This document shows, in pieces, positions 59,110-64,000 of a DNA stretch of 64,000 nt (its first letter is position 1; each line of letters starts with the position of its first letter). The notes under the pieces were generated by a model that was not told the origin of the DNA, ran no database searches, and saw nothing but the letters and a program-made list of their open reading frames with translations. Source of the DNA: Streptomyces xantholiticus. Its GTDB lineage: Bacteria; Actinomycetota; Actinomycetes; Streptomycetales; Streptomycetaceae. Made by a program: the position numbers and the translations under genes. The stretch lies in NCBI RefSeq assembly GCF_014651015.1, contig NZ_BMWB01000019.1, forward strand, positions 71,793 through 135,792, read 5' to 3'.

Positions 59110-59828
59110 GCGGGGTCCCGTCGTTCGAGGAAGGCCGTCATCCCTTCGCGAGCCTCGGACGATGCGAACAGCGACGCCGAGCGCTGGACCAGGTCTTCCG
59201 CGTCCCGGTCGAAGGTCTCCAGCACCCTAGCGGTGACCAGCTGCTTCGATGCCGCCAGCCCTTGCGGCGACGCCCTGCGCAGCCCGTCGAGGAGCGGCGC
59301 AAGCGCCTCGTCCACGTCGTCGGCGGCGAGGGTGAGCAGCCCGGTGCGCGCCGCCTCGGCCGCGCCGAAGCGTTCCCCGGTGAGGTAGTAGCGCTCGGTG
59401 GCCCGCGTCTGCATGCGGGGAAGCAGCGGCAGCGAGATGACCGCGGGTGCCACCCCGATGCGGACCTCGGTGAACGCGAAGTCGGAGCCCGCCGTCGCCG
59501 CCGCGATGTCGCACGCCCCGACCAGACCGAGGCCGCCGGCCCGCACATGACCGGCGACCCTCGCCACCACCGGTTTGGGCAGTGCCACGATCTGCCGCAG
59601 CAGCGCGACGAACGTGTAGGGGCTGGGCGGCGCCTTGAGGTCCGCGCCCGCGCTGAAGGTCGATCCCGTGTGGGTGAGGACCACCGCCCGTACGGACGGG
59701 TCGCCGGCGCACCTGGTGAGTGCGTCGGCGAGTTCGCCGACCAGTGCCGACGACAGGGCGTTGCGGTTCGCCGGGGCGTCGAGGGTAAGGGTGGTGATGC
59801 CCCGGTCGTGGGCGGTGACGACGGTCAT
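59097..59828 (-). CDS. Enoyl-CoA hydratase/isomerase-family protein
   Basis: 243 aa. GITTLTLDAPANRNALSSAL, GSTFSAGADLKAPP (oxyanion hole), RVAGHVRAGGLGLVGACDIA and FAFTEVRIGVAPAVISLPLL match crotonases. It sits 3 nt behind the ligase gene stop and overlaps tetR. Likely substrate: the enoyl-CoA produced by the operon's acyl-CoA dehydrogenase, or a methylglutaconyl/cinnamoyl-type CoA. Confidence 0.85.
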   Translation of the reverse strand: MTVVTAHDRGITTLTLDAPANRNALSSALVGELADALTRCAGDPSVRAVVLTHTGSTFSAGADLKAPPSPYTFVALLRQIVALPKPVVARVAGHVRAGGLGLVGACDIAAATAGSDFAFTEVRIGVAPAVISLPLLPRMQTRATERYYLTGERFGAAEAARTGLLTLAADDVDEALAPLLDGLRRASPQGLAASKQLVTARVLETFDRDAEDLVQRSASLFASSEAREGMTAFLERRDPAWVL

Positions 59829-59831
59829 GCG

Positions 59832-61469
59832 CTACTCCTTCGTACCGGTCGTGCGCTGCTCCTTCGTACCGTTCTCACGGTCCCGCAGCTCCCGCCGGAG
59901 GATCTTCCCCGACGCGGCGCGTGGAACACCGTCGATGAACTCGACCCGGCGGACCTTCTTGTACGGGGCGACGCGCTCGGCGACGAAGGCGAGGACGTCG
60001 TTTTCGGTGAGTCCCCCGGAGCCTTCGGCCCGGGAGGTGCCCCCATGGGCGCCCGGCTGCCGGACGACGTAGGCCTTGGGGATCTCGTTGCCGTCGTCGT
60101 CGAGCACGCCGATCACCGCGGCGTCGGCGATCGACTCATGGGTGAGCAGCAGGGCTTCCAGCTCGGCCGGGGCGACCTGGAAGCCCTTGTACTTGATGAG
60201 TTCCTTGACCCGGTCGACGATGTACAGCCAGCCGTCGTCGTCCACCCGCCCGATGTCGCCGGTGTGGACCCAGCCGTCCGTGTCGATCATGGCGGCGGTG
60301 GCGTCGGGCCGGCCCAGGTAGCCCTTCATCACCTGCGGGCCGCGGATCACGATCTCGCCGTCCTCTCCGGTCCCCAGTTCTCTGCCGGAGCCGTCGAGGT
60401 CGAGGATGCGCATCTCGGTGCCCGGCAGCAACTGTCCCACCGAGCCGGGCGGAGGGTTCTCGACGTCCAGCGGCACGACATGGGTGCCGGGCGACAGCTC
60501 CGTCATGCCGTACGCCTGCCTCACGGGCGGCAGCCCGAGCCGCTCGGAGCACGCCTGGGCCAGGTGCGCGTCGAGCGGGGCGGCGGCGCTGACGATGTAC
60601 TCCAGCGACGACAGGTCGTACGTGGTGACCGCCGGGTGTTTGGCGAGGGCGAGGACGATCGGCGGGGCGACGTACAGGCCGTTGATGCGGTGCTCCTGGA
60701 TCGCGCCGAGGAACGTGTCGAGCTCGAAGCGCGGCAGCACGACGACCGTCGCGCCCTGCCGGAGCGGGGCGTTCATGAGAGCAGTGAGCCCGTAGATGTG
60801 GAAGAACGGCAGCACGGCGAGGATGCGGTGTCCGACGCCCGCGGGGGCGACCGGTGCGAGCTGCTCCAGGTTGGTGGCGATGGAGCGGTGGGTGAGCATC
60901 ACGCCCTTGGGGCCGCCGGTGGTGCCCGAGGAGTACGGCAGGGCCGCCACGTCCTCGGACGGATCGATGTCGACGACCGGTTCGGCCGCGGTGGAGCCGA
61001 ACATGTCGAGGACGCTGACGTGCCCGTCGGCCCGGTCGCAGACGAAGATCTCCTCGATCCCGGCGGCGAGTTCCGCCGCCCGGCGGGCGATTTCCAGCAG
61101 CGGGGAGACGGTGACGATCCAGCGGGCCGAGGAGTCGCGCAGCTGCTTCGCGAACTCCTCGGCCGTGGACAGCGGATGGACGGTGGTGACCGTCGCGCCG
61201 GCGCGGGTGGCCCCGTAGAAGACGGCCGGGTAGGCGATCGTGTTGGGACTGTGCAGCGCCAGCACATCACCCTTGCGCAGGCCGGCTTCGGCGAGCGCTG
61301 CGGCGATCCGCCGGTGGAACAGGTCGAGCTGTCGGTAGGTGACGGTGGTGCCCTTCACCCCGTCGAGCAGGGCGACGGTGTCGCCGTACTCGGCGGCGCG
61401 GGCGAGCACGGTCTCGTGGATGGGTTCGACGACGGCCGGGACATCTGCGTAGCTGCTGCGGAACACCAT
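59832..61469 (-). CDS. 4-coumarate/cinnamate:CoA ligase-like AMP-forming ligase with 12-residue insertion
   Basis: 545 aa. ANL motifs: LPYSSGTTGGPKGVMLTHRS, YGMTELSPGTHVVPLDVEN, TGDIGRVDDDGWLYIVDRVK and the C-terminal PRAASGKILRRELRDRE. S. coelicolor has a cinnamate:CoA ligase (SCO4383) in, as I recall, a matching gene order. Compared with what the family normally shows between VVRQPGA and LTEND, there is an extra GGTSRAEGSGG-type segment (plus strand 60012-60047) encoded by a GC-rich palindrome. The insertion lies in a surface stretch of the mobile C-terminal domain. Confidence 0.85.
   Translation of the reverse strand: MVFRSSYADVPAVVEPIHETVLARAAEYGDTVALLDGVKGTTVTYRQLDLFHRRIAAALAEAGLRKGDVLALHSPNTIAYPAVFYGATRAGATVTTVHPLSTAEEFAKQLRDSSARWIVTVSPLLEIARRAAELAAGIEEIFVCDRADGHVSVLDMFGSTAAEPVVDIDPSEDVAALPYSSGTTGGPKGVMLTHRSIATNLEQLAPVAPAGVGHRILAVLPFFHIYGLTALMNAPLRQGATVVVLPRFELDTFLGAIQEHRINGLYVAPPIVLALAKHPAVTTYDLSSLEYIVSAAAPLDAHLAQACSERLGLPPVRQAYGMTELSPGTHVVPLDVENPPPGSVGQLLPGTEMRILDLDGSGRELGTGEDGEIVIRGPQVMKGYLGRPDATAAMIDTDGWVHTGDIGRVDDDGWLYIVDRVKELIKYKGFQVAPAELEALLLTHESIADAAVIGVLDDDGNEIPKAYVVRQPGAHGGTSRAEGSGGLTENDVLAFVAERVAPYKKVRRVEFIDGVPRAASGKILRRELRDRENGTKEQRTTGTKE
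60012..60047. repeat. Palindromic repeat inserted in frame in the ligase gene
   Basis: TCCCCCGGAGCC...CCGGGAGGTGCCCCC. It shares 28 of 33 positions with the copy at 61992-62027; four of the five differences are paired changes (GG/CC versus AC/GT) that keep the stem. It adds about 12 residues without breaking the frame. Confidence 0.6.
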
Positions 61470-61512
61470 GACAGCCCCCTCGGCGTTGGTTGAACGGCCA
61501 GAATGTCGCCTG

Positions 61513-62673
61513 TCAGTACGACTTGGGGAGACCCAGGGACTGATGGGACACGTAGTTCAGGATCATTTCCCTGCTGACCGGGGCGATCCTGGCCACGCGG
61601 GCGGCCGTGACGAGCTTGGCGAGGCCGTACTCCCGGGTGAGTCCGTTCCCGCCGAGGGTGTGCACGGCCTGGTCGACGGCCCTGACGCACGCCTCACCGG
61701 CCGCGTACTTGGCCATGTTCGCGGCCTCGCCCGCGCCTGTGTCGTCGCCCGCGTCGTAGAGTGCCGCCGCCTTCTGCATCATCAGGCGGGCCAGTTCGAG
61801 CTCGATGTGCGCCTGTGCGAGGGGGTGGGCTACGGCCTGGTGGGCGCCGATGGGGGTCTTCCAGACCTGGCGGGTCTTCGCGTACTCGACGGCCCGTGTG
61901 AGCGCATAGCGGCCCATGCCGATGGCGAACGCGGCGGTCATGATGCGTTCGGGGTTGAGCCCGGCGAACAGCTGGAGCAGACCGGCGTCCTCTCCCCCAC
62001 AGCCGTCGGCGTGGGAGGTGCCCCCGCCGACGAGCGCGTCCGCGGGCAGTCGTACGTCGTCGAGGACGAGCTCGAACTGCTTCTCCTGCGCCTGCAGTTC
62101 CATGTCGATCGCGGACCACCGGAAGCCCTCCGCATCGCGGGGGACGACGAACAGGCACGGCTTCAGTTTCCCGGTGCGGGCGTCCTCGGTGCGGCCGACG
62201 ATCAGCGTCGCGTCGGCGATGTCGACGCCGGAGACGAAGACCTTGCGGCCGGACAGTGTCCATCCGTCGCCGTCGCGGCGGGCGGTGGTGGTGATGCGGT
62301 GGGAGTTCGAGCCGGCGTCGGGCTCGGTGATGCCGAAGGCCATGGTGAGGCTGCCGTCGGCGAGGCCGGGCAGCCACTGCCGCTTCTGCTCGTCGGTGCC
62401 GAAGCGGGCGATGACGGTGGCGCAGATGGCGGGCGAGACGATCATCATCAGCAGCGGGCAGCCGCCGGCGCCGGACTCCTCGAGGACGATGGCCAGTTCG
62501 CTGATGCCGCCGCCTCCGCCACCGTACTCCTCGGGAAGGTTCACCCCGAGGTAGCCCAGCTTGCCCGCCTCCGCCCACAGGGCGGCGCGGTCGAAGTCCT
62601 TGCCGTGCCGACGTGCCAGCGCGGCGACGGCCTCCCGCAGGTCCTTGTGCTCCTGGCTCTCCATGGCGTTCAT
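61513..62673 (-). CDS. Acyl-CoA dehydrogenase with 12-residue insertion
   Basis: 386 aa. Standard features: VNLPEEYGGGGGGISELAIV, MAFGITEPDAGSNSHRITTT, WTLSGRKVFVSGVDIADATL, GLNPERIMTAAFAIGMGRYA, VHTLGGNGLTREYGLAKLVT and the C-terminal SREMILNYVSHQSLGLPKSY. The segment GGTSHADGCGGEDAGLL carries an extra GGTSHADGCGG compared with usual ALVGDEDAGLL, encoded at 61992-62027. Start MNAMESQEHK overlaps the carboxylase stop (ATGA). Presumably acts on a branched or medium acyl-CoA. Confidence 0.88.
   Translation of the reverse strand: MNAMESQEHKDLREAVAALARRHGKDFDRAALWAEAGKLGYLGVNLPEEYGGGGGGISELAIVLEESGAGGCPLLMMIVSPAICATVIARFGTDEQKRQWLPGLADGSLTMAFGITEPDAGSNSHRITTTARRDGDGWTLSGRKVFVSGVDIADATLIVGRTEDARTGKLKPCLFVVPRDAEGFRWSAIDMELQAQEKQFELVLDDVRLPADALVGGGTSHADGCGGEDAGLLQLFAGLNPERIMTAAFAIGMGRYALTRAVEYAKTRQVWKTPIGAHQAVAHPLAQAHIELELARLMMQKAAALYDAGDDTGAGEAANMAKYAAGEACVRAVDQAVHTLGGNGLTREYGLAKLVTAARVARIAPVSREMILNYVSHQSLGLPKSY
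61992..62027. repeat. Palindromic repeat inserted in frame in the acyl-CoA dehydrogenase gene
   Basis: TCCCCCACAGCC...GTGGGAGGTGCCCCC; second copy of the element at 60012-60047, same orientation and same reading frame. Confidence 0.6.
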
Positions 62674-64000
62674 GACGCGGTGTCCTCCTGTGCTTCCTCG
62701 TTGACGACGGCGAGCAGTGCACCGACCTCGACCTGGCGGCCGGGGGCGGCGTGGAGCGCGGTGAGCGTGCCGGAGGCCGGCGAGAGGATGCGGTGCTCCA
62801 TCTTCATGGCCTCCAGCCAGATGAGCGGTTGCCCCTGTTCGACCCGGGCGCCCTCGACGACTTCTTCGCCGACGCGGACGACGGTCCCGGGCATGGGCGC
62901 GAGCAGCGACCCGGGCACGGCCCGGTCCTGCGGGTCGGTGAAGCGGGGCCGGGCGGTGAGGGCGTGTGCGCCGGCGGACGAGTCGACGTACGCGGTGTCC
63001 CCGTGGACGGCGACGTCGTAGTTCCTCACGACGCCGTCGACCTCGAGCGCGACCCGGTCCGGCCGCGCGGACACCACTCGCACACCGGGCCGGTCCACGA
63101 GCTCGAACCCGCCGTCGCGGGTGGGCCGGTAGCGGACCTCGTGGTCACCGTAGATCTTGACCTGCGCCTGCGACGCGAGGTTGCGCCAGGCACCGCCGAA
63201 CCGGCCCGCGCGCCCGGCGGCGTCCGCGATCGCGGCGGCGACGGCGGCGTGCGCCTCGCCGGGGGCCGGCCGCGTCAGTGCGTCGAGGTTCCGTTCGTAG
63301 AACCCGGTGTCGAGCCGCCCGCCGGTGAAGTCGGGGTGCTCCAGCGATGCGACGAGCAGTTCCCGGTTGGTCCGCGGGCCGTGGATCCGCGCCCGGCGCA
63401 GGCTGTGTGCCAGCCTCCGCACGGCTTCGGCCCGGGTCGGCGCCCAGGCGACGACCTTGGCGATCATGGGGTCGTAGTGCACCCCGATGACGTCGCCGCC
63501 CTGGTAACCGGTGTCCACCCGAACCGAGGGGCCGCGCCCCCCGACGTCGGCGGCGTGGGGGCCGCTGCCCGTTCCGGCCACGGGCACCGCCCCGCCCGGC
63601 AGGGCGGTGCCCGTGTGGAGTGCCCAACCGGAGGCGGTGCGGAGGGTGCCACTGCCCGCGTGCGAGGGCGGGTGGGTGGGAAAGCTCAGCGCATGCAGCG
63701 GCCCGGTCTGCGGCGCCCAGTTCGACGCCGGGTCCTCCGCGTACAGGCGGGCCTCGATCGCGTGACCCGCCGCCGGCGGGTCGGCCGGCAGGCGCGCGCC
63801 CTCGGCGACGGCCAGTTGGAGGGCGACCAGGTCCACGCCGAACACGGCTTCCGTCACCGGGTGCTCCACCTGGAGGCGGGTGTTCATCTCCAGGAAGTGG
63901 GCCCGGCCTTCGGGGTCGACGAGGAACTCGACGGTGCCCGCGCCCCGGTAGTCGACGGCGCGCGCGGCGCCCGTCGCCAGCGAGTGCAGCGTGTCGACGA
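62670..64000 (-). CDS. Biotin-dependent acyl-CoA carboxylase alpha subunit (5' end beyond the window)
   Basis: The frame is open from the window edge; about 443 C-terminal codons are visible. Biotin carboxylase signature FLEMNTRLQVEHPVTEAVFG, then GHAIEARLYAEDPASNWAPQ. A BCCP domain at the end has GSLLAPMPGTVVRVGEEV and the biotinyl lysine in LEAMKMEH. A stretch of about 45 residues before SVRVDTGYQGGDVIGVHYDP (ALPGGAVPVAGTGSGPHAAD) looks inserted and contains an 11-bp stem (63582-63592/63602-63612). It carboxylates a branched or propionyl-type CoA with a beta subunit expected just outside. Confidence 0.9.
   Translation of the reverse strand, partial: VDTLHSLATGAARAVDYRGAGTVEFLVDPEGRAHFLEMNTRLQVEHPVTEAVFGVDLVALQLAVAEGARLPADPPAAGHAIEARLYAEDPASNWAPQTGPLHALSFPTHPPSHAGSGTLRTASGWALHTGTALPGGAVPVAGTGSGPHAADVGGRGPSVRVDTGYQGGDVIGVHYDPMIAKVVAWAPTRAEAVRRLAHSLRRARIHGPRTNRELLVASLEHPDFTGGRLDTGFYERNLDALTRPAPGEAHAAVAAAIADAAGRAGRFGGAWRNLASQAQVKIYGDHEVRYRPTRDGGFELVDRPGVRVVSARPDRVALEVDGVVRNYDVAVHGDTAYVDSSAGAHALTARPRFTDPQDRAVPGSLLAPMPGTVVRVGEEVVEGARVEQGQPLIWLEAMKMEHRILSPASGTLTALHAAPGRQVEVGALLAVVNEEAQEDTAS

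Noticed and set aside
59091-61493. 800-codon plus-strand frame over the crotonase and 4CL-like ligase
   Set aside because: Shadow of two conserved enzymes; sequence is repetitive Gly/Arg/Asp/Val.
1-64000. tRNA or rRNA genes, or a tRNA attachment site for the island
   Set aside because: No cloverleaf or conserved rRNA stretch was noticed on either strand by eye, including at the island borders.
58516-64000. Phenylpropanoid or secondary-metabolite biosynthesis cluster built around the 4CL-like ligase
   Set aside because: The neighbours (carboxylase, acyl-CoA dehydrogenase, crotonase, TetR) indicate acyl-CoA catabolism; no polyketide or other biosynthetic core gene is present.

Overview
The window is high-GC actinobacterial chromosome, almost certainly Streptomyces. 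The reasons are GC-rich third codon positions, GTG starts and 4-nt stop/start overlaps, a DmdR-type iron regulator, a HATPase/STAS/ECF-sigma gene set, a calerythrin-like EF-hand protein and a prim-pol protein beside an XRE regulator. The block purU - SCO4402-type protein - dmdR1 - SIS protein - pdxH - citrate synthase - cinnamate/coumarate-type CoA ligase operon resembles, from memory, the S. coelicolor SCO438x-SCO440x neighbourhood. That synteny was not checked.

Layout. (1) 0-3.8 kb: a secreted amidase with FG-GAP repeats and a small membrane protein. (2) 3.9-22.2 kb: a catabolic island. It holds three acyl-CoA dehydrogenases (two translationally coupled), a thiolase-like Ltp protein lacking the usual nucleophilic Cys, a DUF35 Zn-ribbon protein, DoxX, a flavin monooxygenase, an NDP-forming acyl-CoA synthetase, a crotonase, a flavin reductase, a Zn alcohol dehydrogenase, an SDR, a cyclase, an amidohydrolase and an AMP-forming acyl-CoA ligase. 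Eight copies of one palindrome, CTGACG-N3-CGTCAG, lie at its promoters, so it reads as one regulon for breaking down an unidentified, probably cyclic or branched, carboxylic acid. No regulator gene lies inside it. (3) 22.3-28 kb: EF-hand protein, STAS protein, ECF sigma factor with a zinc-finger/maleylpyruvate-isomerase fusion, MFS exporter and an ArsR-type regulator. (4) 28.0-34.8 kb: a trypco2 protein divergent from a 1227-residue fusion of a trypsin-like protease to a PknG-type kinase with TPR tail, followed by a four-TM GlnX-like protein and a solute-binding lipoprotein. This is the PknG-GlnX-GlnH nutrient-sensing module with a protease added to the kinase. (5) 34.8-45.2 kb: purU, an SCO4402-type protein, an orphan binding lipoprotein, a Pro/Gln-rich membrane protein, an XRE/TPR regulator, a prim-pol protein and an ABC exporter. 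(6) 45.2-50.4 kb: a degraded mobile island with resolvase-like, IS5-family and Tn3-transposase relics. It carries two secreted proteins and an orphan of lower GC, and appears to have truncated the gene on its left. (7) 50.4-58.4 kb: a Zn-ribbon protein and an alpha/beta hydrolase behind a LexA-like box, dmdR1, a SIS protein with a DasR-like site, a PAS/GAF protein, a small structured transcript with a perfect anti-Shine-Dalgarno complement, pdxH and citrate synthase. (8) 58.5-64.0 kb: a tightly packed minus-strand operon (biotin-dependent carboxylase alpha subunit cut by the window end, acyl-CoA dehydrogenase, 4CL-like ligase, crotonase, TetR) in which three genes carry in-frame GC-rich insertions.

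The two most interesting systems are the CTGACG-N3-CGTCAG regulon and the protease-PknG/GlnX/lipoprotein locus. No tRNA, rRNA or CRISPR array was seen.
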